Part shown: positions 1 to 5,244 of the stretch, in pieces
Numbering within the stretch: position 1 is the stretch's first letter
Layout: every line of letters starts with the position of its first letter
Source: Bacteroidota bacterium
GTDB lineage: Bacteria > Bacteroidota > Bacteroidia > Bacteroidales > B18-G4
Reading direction: 5' to 3'
DNA: 5,244 nt
Assembly: GCA_003648575.1 (NCBI GenBank)
Contig: QMPN01000222.1
Coordinates: forward strand, 1-5,244
Notes under the pieces: generated by a model
Told to the model about the DNA's origin: nothing
What the model saw: only the letters and a program-made list of their open reading frames with translations
The model's database searches: none
Translations under genes and position numbers: made by a program

Positions 1-279
1 CTGAAGCAGGAACCCGGCACTAATGAAGATATCAAGGAATTTTGCACACTGAACTATGGTGTAACATTTCCGATGATGGCTAAGATCTCGGTAAAAGGGA
101 AAAATATCCATCCCCTGTATAAATGGCTTACTATTAAAGACAATAATTTTGTGATGGATGCTAAAGTATCATGGAACTTCCAGAAGTTTATGATCGATGA
201 AAACGGGATGCTGGTTGGTATGGCCTCACCAAAAACCAAGCCTTTCGATAAAAAGGTCACATCATGGATCAGCAAATAA
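1..279 (+). CDS. Glutathione peroxidase family protein, C-terminal part (5' end outside window)
   Basis: The window opens in frame inside this gene, and 92 codons remain before TAA. The fragment carries hallmarks of the glutathione/thioredoxin peroxidase family: QEPG near its start, then I-K-E-F-C, the block GVTFPMMAKISVKG at residues 20-33, HPLYKWL, and VSWNFQKFMID around residues 56-66. In this family the Trp and Asn of the WNF motif (here W58 and N59) belong to the catalytic tetrad. The peroxidatic Cys or Sec and the Gln lie upstream and cannot be checked. The family reduces hydrogen and lipid peroxides, and most bacterial members probably use thioredoxin rather than glutathione. No signal peptide can be assessed. 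An ATG at position 73 is internal to the conserved fold and is not a start. The gene lies 91 bp upstream of the flavin reductase/rubrerythrin pair, which also fits peroxide defence, but the promoter in between suggests separate transcription. Confidence 0.93.
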   Translation: MKQEPGTNEDIKEFCTLNYGVTFPMMAKISVKGKNIHPLYKWLTIKDNNFVMDAKVSWNFQKFMIDENGMLVGMASPKTKPFDKKVTSWISK

Positions 280-320
280 TCTGATTTCTATCATTTCTAT
301 ATAATTTAGACCATTTCTAC

Positions 321-351
321 TTTGTCCCGGCTTATTTAAGTAGTAATTTTA
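321..351 (+). promoter_or_regulatory. Candidate Bacteroidota-type promoter for the flavin reductase-rubrerythrin unit
   Basis: A TTTG at 321-324 is followed after exactly 19 bp by TAATTTTA at 344-351. This fits the Bacteroidota primary sigma consensus TTTG-N19-21-TAnnTTTG, with only the last base of the -7 element differing. Transcription would start a few bases downstream, around 354-358, giving a leader of roughly 13-17 nt before the ATG at 371. This is pattern matching only. Confidence 0.55.
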
Positions 352-371
352 TCCTTTAAAGCAAGGATAAA
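348..371 (+). promoter_or_regulatory. Perfect 9-bp inverted repeat abutting the flavin reductase start codon (possible operator)
   Basis: The arm TTTATCCTT at 348-356 is the exact reverse complement of AAGGATAAA at 363-371, with a 6-nt centre (TAAAGC). The second arm contains an AAGGA Shine-Dalgarno-like stretch and ends on the A of the ATG. The repeat overlaps the end of the predicted -7 element and the predicted transcription start, so a dimeric DNA-binding repressor or activator site is the simplest reading. If transcription began further upstream, the same repeat would form an RNA hairpin hiding the ribosome binding region. It does not resemble a consensus PerR box. The regulator is unknown. 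Confidence 0.45.
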
Positions 372-1081
372 TGGATATACAATCATTTTTCAAGGTAACC
401 TACGGCTTGTACATCGTCGCTTCGCGCAGCGGTGACAAACTCAACGGACATATTTCAAACACGGTATTTCAGGTTTCTGCAGACCCGGCCCGCTTTGCCA
501 TAGCCACGCACAAGGATAACCTCACGACAGCGTACATTCAGAAGAGTAAAGTATTCTCTATCTCTGTTCTGCAACAGGATTGCAACCTGGAATTCCTTGG
601 CCCCTGGGGATTCCAGACGGGTAAGGAAGTGAATAAATTCGAACAAGCAACTTATAAAACGGGCAAGTCAGGGGCACCTATTGTGCTTGAAAAGAGTGTA
701 GCCTATATCGATTGCGAGGTACAGCAAGAGATCGATACCGGCTCCCATATCATGTTTATTGGGCTGGCGATTGATGCTGAGGTTCTTGACCCCTCCCAAC
801 CTCCCCTCACCTATGGCTATTACAGGGATGTGATCAAAGGGATGTCGCCCGAAAATGCACCTACCTATACAGACAAATCTAAACTTGCTGCGCTGGAGGA
901 AGTCAAAACAGAATCTGAACTTAAAAAATTCCAGTGCCTTGTTTGTGGATACATTTACGATCCCGGGCAGGGTGACCCAACAAAAGACATCCCTCCGGGT
1001 ACCGCTTTCGAAGACTTGCCCGACAACTGGAAATGCCCCATTTGCGGAGTAGGTAAAGAAGATTTTAATTCAATAGACTAA
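371..1081 (+). CDS. Flavin reductase-like protein with C-terminal rubredoxin domain (high-molecular-weight rubredoxin type)
   Basis: This 236-residue protein has two domains. Residues 1 to about 165 form an FMN-binding flavin reductase-like domain: the start [18 protein letters not shown], the N-G-x-x-x-N-T-V-F-Q-V segment at 25-35, DP at 38-39, FSISVLQQ at 62-69, and [11 protein letters not shown] at 80-90, matching the usual G-x-x-S/T-G-x-x-V/D-x-KF motif. After a charged linker, residues 186-233 form a full rubredoxin with two CxxCG knuckles (C189/C192 and C222/C225), YIYDP, and PDNWKCP. This is the architecture of Hrb of acetogens, which takes electrons from NADH and passes them through the rubredoxin iron to a flavodiiron protein. 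Here the immediate neighbour is rubrerythrin, so rubrerythrin is the likely acceptor (inference). It should be soluble and cytoplasmic. The ATG at 371 is the natural start because the family begins at this point. The gene is complete, with no frame disturbance. Confidence 0.93.
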   Translation: MDIQSFFKVTYGLYIVASRSGDKLNGHISNTVFQVSADPARFAIATHKDNLTTAYIQKSKVFSISVLQQDCNLEFLGPWGFQTGKEVNKFEQATYKTGKSGAPIVLEKSVAYIDCEVQQEIDTGSHIMFIGLAIDAEVLDPSQPPLTYGYYRDVIKGMSPENAPTYTDKSKLAALEEVKTESELKKFQCLVCGYIYDPGQGDPTKDIPPGTAFEDLPDNWKCPICGVGKEDFNSID

Positions 1082-1094
1082 ATAAATACATATT

Positions 1095-1670
1095 ATGGAC
1101 AGTATCAAAGGAACACAAACCGAAAAGAACCTTCTCAAAGCATTTGCCGGGGAATCACAGGCTAAAAACCGCTATACTTTCTTCGCCAAGCAGGCCAAAA
1201 AAGATGGTTATGAGCAGGTTTCTGCCCTTTTTGCGGAAACAGCACTGAATGAAGAAGAACATGCCAAGATCTTCTTTAAATTCCTGGAAGGTGGCGATGT
1301 AGAGATCACAGCTGCCTACCCGGCCGGTATGATTGGCAGCACGGAAGAAAACCTTAAGGCAGCCGCCATGGGCGAGAATGAAGAGTGGACTAAGCTTTAT
1401 CCTGAATTTGCAGATATCGCTGCACAGGAAGGTTTTAAACGTGTGGCTGCTGCATTCAAGCTCATTTCAAAGATTGAGGCCGACCACGAAGCACGCTTCC
1501 TTAAGCTGCTTGAAAACCTGGAAGAAGGCCGTGCTTTCCTGCGTGATGAAAAGATCAAATGGATCTGCCGCAAATGTGGCCACGTACATTTTGGTGAAAA
1601 AGCACTGGAGAAATGCCCCGTATGTGCTCATCCACAAGGGTATTTCGAAGAGAAGGCTGAGAATTTTTAA
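1095..1670 (+). CDS. rbr: Rubrerythrin (diiron peroxidase with C-terminal rubredoxin-like domain)
   Basis: The 191-residue protein is a canonical full-length rubrerythrin, which reduces hydrogen peroxide to water in the cytoplasm of anaerobes. The four-helix ferritin-like domain (about 1-145) contains all expected diiron ligands: E20, E53 with H56 in an ExxH motif, E94 and E97, and E128 with H131 in a second ExxH motif. The C-terminal rubredoxin-like domain (about 153-191) has C158/C161 and C174/C177 in two CxxC pairs that bind one iron and relay electrons to the diiron site. Length and ligand spacing match the classical Desulfovibrio form. The gene starts 13 nt after the flavin reductase-rubredoxin stop, with no separate promoter visible, so the two are almost certainly co-transcribed and the upstream protein is a plausible electron donor. 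No clear Shine-Dalgarno sequence precedes the ATG, as is common in Bacteroidota. The start MDSIKGTQTEKNL is typical of the family. Confidence 0.97.
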   Translation: MDSIKGTQTEKNLLKAFAGESQAKNRYTFFAKQAKKDGYEQVSALFAETALNEEEHAKIFFKFLEGGDVEITAAYPAGMIGSTEENLKAAAMGENEEWTKLYPEFADIAAQEGFKRVAAAFKLISKIEADHEARFLKLLENLEEGRAFLRDEKIKWICRKCGHVHFGEKALEKCPVCAHPQGYFEEKAENF

Positions 1671-1674
1671 TATT

Positions 1675-1773
1675 GTATTAAGTACAAGGTATTAGGTACA
1701 AGGTATTAAGAAATTGGTTTGAATGCATTCCGATACTTTGCACCTGATACCTAATACCTGATACCTAATACTT
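1675..1773. repeat. Facing arrays of a 14-bp unit forming a long imperfect inverted repeat
   Basis: The left arm contains tandem 14-bp units at 1677-1690 (ATTAAGTACAAGGT) and 1691-1704 (ATTAGGTACAAGGT) plus a partial ATTAAG at 1705-1710. The right arm contains three units at 1732-1745 (GATACTTTGCACCT), 1746-1759 (GATACCTAATACCT) and 1760-1773 (GATACCTAATACTT). Aligning 1675-1705 with the reverse complement of 1741-1771 gives 25 identities in 31 positions and no gaps, including an unbroken 12-bp match. A transcript could therefore fold into a stem of about 31 bp with a 35-nt loop. It fills most of the gap between rubrerythrin and the MATE gene. It could be a dispersed palindromic element, a transcript end or mRNA stabiliser for the upstream pair, or a mutational product of tandem duplication. 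I cannot see other genomic copies. Confidence 0.75.
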
Positions 1774-1801
1774 TATCCATAGTACCTTTTTATTATCTTC
1801 G
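1772..1801 (+). promoter_or_regulatory. Candidate promoter for the MATE transporter gene
   Basis: TATCTTCG at 1794-1801 is a near match to the Bacteroidota -7 element TAnnTTTG, with one mismatch. A TTTA at 1772-1775, one base off the -33 TTTG, lies 18 bp upstream, slightly short of the usual 19-21. Transcription would begin at about 1804-1808, leaving a leader of only 11-15 nt before the GTG at 1819. The -33 candidate overlaps the last bases of the 14-bp repeat array. Confidence 0.45.
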
Positions 1802-1818
1802 CCTGAAAATTCATTCGG

Positions 1819-3126
1819 GTGAATAAGTCCATACTTCGCTTAGCGATACCGAACATCATCAGTAATATCACTGTTCCCCTGCTGGGGATGGCTGATCTGG
1901 CTATTTTAGGCCACCTGGAAGGTTCACCTGAAGCTTATATCGGTGCTATTGCCCTGGGCGGGATGATCTTTAACTTCATTTATGCCATCTTCAGCTTCCT
2001 GCGTATGGGAACCACCGGGTTTACAGCTCAGGCCTTCGGTGCCGGGGATACGAAAGAGTTGGGCCTTATCTTCGGAAGAGCTATGCTGGTGGCCATAAGC
2101 GGGGGATTGTTTCTTATCATGGTCCAGGTGCCTATCGACTGGTTCACTTTTAGCGTGATCAGCAGTAGTGATGCCGTTGAAGCAGGGGCTTCCGAGTATT
2201 TTTACATCCGGATCTGGGCAGCCCCCGCCACCCTGGGCCTCCTAGCCCTGAATGGCTGGTTCCTGGGAATGCAGAATGCCAGGGCACCCATGTTCCTGGC
2301 GATCCTGATAAATCTCCTCAATGTTGGTGCAAACTACTTTTTTGTATATGGTTTAGGAATGAAATCTGACGGTGTAGCCTGGGGTACCCTGATCGCACAA
2401 TATGTGGGCCTTATAGCGGCTATTGTCATCCTGATTAGATACTATGGCAGTATCCTCAAACAAATAAACAGGCGTGCTATGCTGCAAATGAATGCCCTGC
2501 GTCGCTTTTTCACAGTGAACAGGGACATTATGATACGTACAGTTTTGCTGATCCTTGCCCTATCATTGTTTACGACCAGTTCGGCAAAGATGGGAGATGA
2601 CACACTCGCCGTGAACACCCTGCTTTTACAATTCTTCTTCCTTTTCTCTTACTTCCTTGATGGTTTTGCCTACGCTGCTGAATCCCTGGCGGGAAAATTC
2701 TATGGGGCAAAAGACCTCCCATCACTCAGGAAATTTACGAAGTACATCTTCGTCTGGGGTGGGATGATCAGCCTGCCCGTTGGCCTTGCGTATTTGCTGG
2801 GAGGACGATACATATTATATATATTAACCGACAATGTGGATGTGATCAGCAACAGCCTCCCCTATCTTCCCTGGCTGGCACTGGTACCCCTTGTCTCCTT
2901 TGTGGCTTTCATCTGGGATGGTATCTATACCGGCTGCACAGCTACTGCTGCTATGCGAAATACCATGATCATTGCCACATTGCTGGTTTTCATCCCACTC
3001 AACTATCTTCTCCTGGGTCCTATGGGCAATCATGGTCTCTGGCTGGCACTAATGCTTTTCATGGCTACAAGAAGCATTTTCATGACGATTTACGCCCCCA
3101 AATCGATTTACGCAATTAAATATTAA
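1819..3126 (+). CDS. MATE-family efflux transporter (DinF-like), GTG start
   Basis: This 435-residue polytopic inner-membrane protein is of normal length for MATE exporters and has hydrophobic segments consistent with about twelve helices (for example near 8-28, 40-62, 84-104, 130-150, 158-176, 188-208, 239-257, 345-366 and 403-424). The start RLAIPNIISNITVPLLGMAD with D26 in the first helix matches the MATE N-lobe, where this Asp is important for cation coupling. NGWFLGMQNARAP in the N-lobe and AAESLAGKFYGAKD at 286-299 in the C-lobe are family motifs. The resemblance is to the DinF-type branch, which exports organic cations or metabolites using a proton or sodium gradient; the substrate cannot be read from sequence. 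The GTG start is chosen because MNKSILRLAIPNI fits the family N-terminus and the next in-frame Met, M24, would remove most of helix 1. The GGG just before it is only a weak ribosome-binding signal. It appears to be a single-gene unit and has no functional link to the neighbours that I can show. Confidence 0.93.
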   Translation: MNKSILRLAIPNIISNITVPLLGMADLAILGHLEGSPEAYIGAIALGGMIFNFIYAIFSFLRMGTTGFTAQAFGAGDTKELGLIFGRAMLVAISGGLFLIMVQVPIDWFTFSVISSSDAVEAGASEYFYIRIWAAPATLGLLALNGWFLGMQNARAPMFLAILINLLNVGANYFFVYGLGMKSDGVAWGTLIAQYVGLIAAIVILIRYYGSILKQINRRAMLQMNALRRFFTVNRDIMIRTVLLILALSLFTTSSAKMGDDTLAVNTLLLQFFFLFSYFLDGFAYAAESLAGKFYGAKDLPSLRKFTKYIFVWGGMISLPVGLAYLLGGRYILYILTDNVDVISNSLPYLPWLALVPLVSFVAFIWDGIYTGCTATAAMRNTMIIATLLVFIPLNYLLLGPMGNHGLWLALMLFMATRSIFMTIYAPKSIYAIKY

Positions 3127-3160
3127 ATTTTTAATCTTTCCAAATAAGATCCTTAGGCTC

Positions 3161-3238
3161 TGTATTGCAGTTTATTATACAATTCTACAGTATCTTGCAT
3201 TAACAGCTAATGTGAATTATTTGGTACTTTGTATTGCA
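3161..3238. repeat. Repeated TGTATTGCA motif upstream of padR
   Basis: The 9-mer TGTATTGCA occurs at 3161-3169 and again at 3230-3238, where it forms the centre of the operator-like palindrome. A related sequence, GTATCTTGCAT, lies between them at 3190-3200. The spacing of the two exact copies is 69 bp. They could be auxiliary binding sites of the same regulator, though short A/T-rich words also recur by chance. Confidence 0.35.
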
Positions 3239-3249
3239 TAGTACTAAAT
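3219..3249. promoter_or_regulatory. Operator-like palindrome upstream of padR (candidate PadR binding site)
   Basis: The 31-bp segment is an imperfect palindrome centred on T3234, with 12 of 15 base pairs complementary. The strongest part is GTACT at 3224-3228 facing AGTAC at 3240-3244, flanked by ATTT at 3219-3222 and AAAT at 3246-3249. PadR proteins are dimers that bind inverted repeats and commonly repress their own operon. The centre covers the TTGC at 3234-3237 that would serve as the -33 element, so a bound dimer would block RNA polymerase. The geometry is seen directly; the identity of the binder is inferred. Confidence 0.55.
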
Positions 3250-3264
3250 TATGTTGTATGTTTG
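3234..3264 (+). promoter_or_regulatory. Candidate padR-pspC promoter with -7 element next to the start codon
   Basis: TATGTTTG at 3257-3264 is an exact match to the Bacteroidota -7 consensus TAnnTTTG. TTGC at 3234-3237 lies 19 bp upstream, in the -33 position. Only 4 nt separate the -7 element from the padR ATG at 3269, so the predicted transcription start falls at or within a few bases of the start codon and the mRNA would be leaderless or nearly so. Confidence 0.55.
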
Positions 3265-3268
3265 CTGA

Positions 3269-3604
3269 ATGAATTTAGAAAAAACAAAAGCACAAATGCG
3301 GAAAGGGGTACTGGAACTGTGCATTCTTTCCATCATTGCTGAGAAGGATGCCTATGCCTCCGACATCCTGGAAAAGCTCAAAGAAGCGAAATTAATCGTT
3401 GTGGAGGGTACCCTATATCCCCTATTGACGCGTCTAAAGAACGAAGGACTGTTAAACTACAGGTGGGAAGAGTCCAAATCTGGTCCCCCGCGTAAATATT
3501 ATACAATGACAGAGATCGGGATCAAGGTGCTGAACGATTTAAATATAAATTGGCAGGACCTTGTAAAGGCCGTCAATAAGATCACAGTTAAAAAAGCTAG
3601 TTAG
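3269..3604 (+). CDS. PadR family transcriptional regulator
   Basis: The 111-residue protein is a short PadR regulator with a winged-helix DNA-binding domain at about 10-85 and a short C-terminal helix for dimerisation. Signature residues are visible: RKGVLELCILSII at 11-23, the Y29...D32I33 pair, VEGTLYPLLTRLKNEGLL at 45-62, which covers the recognition helix and start of the wing, W66-E-E-S, GPPRKYY at 72-78, and T81-E-x-G at the end of the wing. The start MNLEKTKAQMRKG is typical of Bacteroidota PadR proteins, which supports the ATG at 3269 even though the -7 promoter element lies just before it. The gene is followed after 22 nt by the PspC-domain gene, a common pairing in this phylum, so it probably represses both genes through the palindrome at 3219-3249. 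The inducing signal is unknown; links to envelope stress are inferred only from the partner. Confidence 0.95.
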   Translation: MNLEKTKAQMRKGVLELCILSIIAEKDAYASDILEKLKEAKLIVVEGTLYPLLTRLKNEGLLNYRWEESKSGPPRKYYTMTEIGIKVLNDLNINWQDLVKAVNKITVKKAS

Positions 3605-3626
3605 TAAAACAGGAAATCAATATAAG

Positions 3627-5244
3627 ATGAAAAAGACACTTACAATCAACATTAGCGGTATCATTTTCCACATTGATGAGGATGCATACGATAAGCTGAA
3701 CGCCTATCTTGATACGTTAAAAAGACATTTCAACAAAACCCACGGGAAAGACGAGATCATCTCCGATATAGAAGGCAGGATCGCAGAACTGCTGCAGGAG
3801 AGAATTTCTGATTCAAACCAGGTTATCTCTATCGAAGGTGTATCAGAAGTGATCGCCCTCATGGGTGAACCCTGGGAATTCGAAACCGAGGGAGACAGCG
3901 AAGAAGAAAAGGAAAGCACCGCAACAGCAGCGGAAGATATCCGTGATTATAAGCGGCTATACAGGGATCCTGACCATAAAGTTGTTGGCGGTGTGGCCAG
4001 CGGTCTGGCAGCTTACCTGAACATTGATGTGTTGTGGGTCAGACTGGCATTCGTGGTTTTCACCCTGATCTGGCTCTCCGGTGCACTGGTTTATATGGTA
4101 TTGTGGATAGCCATGCCTGAAGCACGAACCACTACCGAGAAGCTGCAAATGAAAGGTGAAAAGGTGAATATCTCCAACATCGAAAAATCGATCAAAGAAG
4201 AGGTCACACACCTGAAAGACAAGATCAACGACCTGACCAACCAGGCTAAAAAAAAAGTAGATACTAAAAACAGCCAGGGTGAGAACGTTTTCGAACAACT
4301 CGTCCATGTGTTCGTGACCATATTAAAGGTTATACTCAAAGTTTTCGTTATCATCATTGGCATTGTGTTGCTGCTCACCGGCATCAGCCTGGCCCTGGCC
4401 TTCCTCTTTGCCCTCTTCGGGTGGGGAGGCCCGATCATTCTCGATAATAATGAAGCCATACTCCTGCCTATGACGGATTTCTTCAGTCTTCTTCCTGTAT
4501 CCGCCGGAGGACTTGCAATCTTTAAGATAGGCCTGATCCTGTTTCTCGGAATTCCCCTGGTAATGCTGATGTACAACGCCTTCCGGATGATATTCGGAAT
4601 TGAGCGAGTGAGATATATAGGCATAACTGCATTAAATGTTTGGGTCATAGGACTAATCATCACCCTTTTCTTTTCATTCAGGATTGCCCGTGAATACAGG
4701 CACCAGAGTACCCACACTAAAGCAATTGAGATCACACAGCCAGTGGGAGATACCCTCTTCATTACGGTTAATGAGGAGTTTCAAGATGAGATGCTTTATA
4801 ATTCCTATGACTACATCCATGCTGATGAGCTTCATCTGATAGTGACAGAAGAAGGTGTATTTTTTGAGCAGGTGGAAGTGGACCTCCGCAAGAGCAAATC
4901 GGAAGATTTTCTGCTGACACAATTCACACATGCCAGGGGCAGGACGCCCAGGTCTGCCCGTGAGCAGGCTGAAAATACTTTCTGGCAGCATCAGCAGGAT
5001 AGGAATACCCTCATTCTCGATCCATTCTTTATCATGGGAGAACGCGGCAGCTGGCATGCTCAGCATATCGAACTTGAGCTCGCTATCCCGGTAGGTAAAT
5101 ACCTCAGTATTGATAAAAGTATGCAAGACATCCTGAACTGGGGCAGGTACAGCCCGTACAAACTTGCCGGAAGAACCTGGCTCATGACAGAAAATGGGCT
5201 TCAAAGCACAGATGAAGAGAGCTACATATCCCCAACAATCTACC
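3627..5244 (+). CDS. Large PspC-domain membrane protein, 3' end outside window
   Basis: The frame is open from ATG 3627 to the window end, giving 539 residues without a stop. AGGAAA at 3611-3616 is a reasonable ribosome binding site. Visible parts are: a cytoplasmic-looking N-terminal domain at 1-85 (MKKTLTINISGIIFHIDEDAY at its start, an acidic helix, then EVIALMGEPWEF); an acidic linker; a PspC domain at about 109-165 (RDPDHKVVGGVASGLAAYL, then a transmembrane segment around 141-162 ending in WIAMPE); a charged, probably coiled-coil stretch at 166-225; three further hydrophobic segments near 235-265, 292-316 and 331-350; and a beta-rich C-terminal part from about 352, continuing past the edge. 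PspC is the envelope-stress partner in the phage-shock response of enterobacteria, but Bacteroidota proteins like this one are much larger and their role is not established. Co-transcription with padR is likely. A nine-A run lies at codons 208-210. Confidence 0.9.
   Translation, partial: MKKTLTINISGIIFHIDEDAYDKLNAYLDTLKRHFNKTHGKDEIISDIEGRIAELLQERISDSNQVISIEGVSEVIALMGEPWEFETEGDSEEEKESTATAAEDIRDYKRLYRDPDHKVVGGVASGLAAYLNIDVLWVRLAFVVFTLIWLSGALVYMVLWIAMPEARTTTEKLQMKGEKVNISNIEKSIKEEVTHLKDKINDLTNQAKKKVDTKNSQGENVFEQLVHVFVTILKVILKVFVIIIGIVLLLTGISLALAFLFALFGWGGPIILDNNEAILLPMTDFFSLLPVSAGGLAIFKIGLILFLGIPLVMLMYNAFRMIFGIERVRYIGITALNVWVIGLIITLFFSFRIAREYRHQSTHTKAIEITQPVGDTLFITVNEEFQDEMLYNSYDYIHADELHLIVTEEGVFFEQVEVDLRKSKSEDFLLTQFTHARGRTPRSAREQAENTFWQHQQDRNTLILDPFFIMGERGSWHAQHIELELAIPVGKYLSIDKSMQDILNWGRYSPYKLAGRTWLMTENGLQSTDEESYISPTIY

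Noticed and set aside
280..320. Terminator or small gene after the peroxidase gene
   Set aside because: The stretch contains three variants of CATTTCTAT but no GC-rich hairpin, no U-run and no usable reading frame.
1333..1695. Open frame on the + strand inside rubrerythrin in another frame (120 codons)
   Set aside because: It overlaps a canonical rubrerythrin with all metal ligands, and its own translation is basic and motif-free.
1718..1740. Promoter formed by TTTG at 1718-1721 and TACTTTG at 1734-1740
   Set aside because: The spacer is only about 12 bp and the downstream element lacks one base of TAnnTTTG, so it does not fit the Bacteroidota promoter geometry.
1675..1773. CRISPR-like array
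   Set aside because: The 14-bp units abut each other without spacers and reverse orientation halfway, which does not fit direct repeats separated by unique spacers. No cas genes are present.
1671..1792. Simple intrinsic terminator after rubrerythrin
   Set aside because: The potential stem is long and A/T-rich, with a 35-nt loop and no U-run directly after it; the T-rich stretch at 1785-1792 is about 14 nt beyond the stem. Termination remains possible but I did not annotate it as such.
3127..3218. Terminator for the MATE gene
   Set aside because: No stable stem followed by a T-run is visible; the short CTG-TATTG-CAG palindrome at 3160-3170 is too small.
4091..4762. Long open frame on the minus strand opposite the PspC gene (223 codons)
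   Set aside because: It is fully antisense to a well-supported membrane-protein gene, its translation is Met/Ile/Ser/Arg-rich with no recognisable motif, and two more such minus-strand frames (3957-4307 and 4674-5204) overlap it in the same way. This is expected from the codon bias of the sense gene.

Overview
The window looks like ordinary chromosomal DNA from a member of the Bacteroidota. Three things point there: promoter-like elements of the Bacteroidota housekeeping type (TTTG or TTG, about 19 bp, TAnnTTTG), mostly weak Shine-Dalgarno sequences, and a padR-pspC gene pair whose large multi-domain PspC protein is of the kind seen in this phylum. A rubredoxin-fused flavin reductase next to rubrerythrin suggests anaerobic or microaerobic life, or at least regular exposure to low oxygen. 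I cannot place it below phylum level. All supported genes lie on the + strand, and no gap between genes exceeds about 150 bases.

Layout. (1) 1-279 is the 3' end of a glutathione-peroxidase-family gene. (2) 371-1670 is a two-gene unit, a flavin reductase fused to a C-terminal rubredoxin followed 13 nt later by rubrerythrin. It is preceded by a good candidate promoter and a perfect inverted repeat that reaches the start codon. Together with the peroxidase this forms a peroxide and oxygen defence cluster: the flavoprotein-rubredoxin could pass NAD(P)H electrons to rubrerythrin, which reduces hydrogen peroxide to water. (3) 1675-1773 is intergenic and holds two facing arrays of a 14-bp unit that could fold into a long imperfect hairpin. 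(4) 1819-3126 encodes a MATE/DinF-type multidrug or metabolite exporter with a GTG start and a close promoter. (5) 3269-5244 holds a padR regulator gene followed 22 nt later by a large PspC-domain membrane protein that runs off the window. An operator-like palindrome covers the predicted -33 element of the padR promoter, and the -7 element sits so close to the ATG that the padR transcript should be leaderless or nearly so.

I found no RNA genes, insertion sequences, CRISPR array or clearly unprecedented multi-gene system. The most interesting signals are regulatory: the palindrome at the padR promoter, the inverted repeat at the flavin reductase start, the 14-bp repeat arrays, and a nine-adenine run in the PspC gene where slippage either way would end translation within four codons and leave a protein cut just after the PspC domain.
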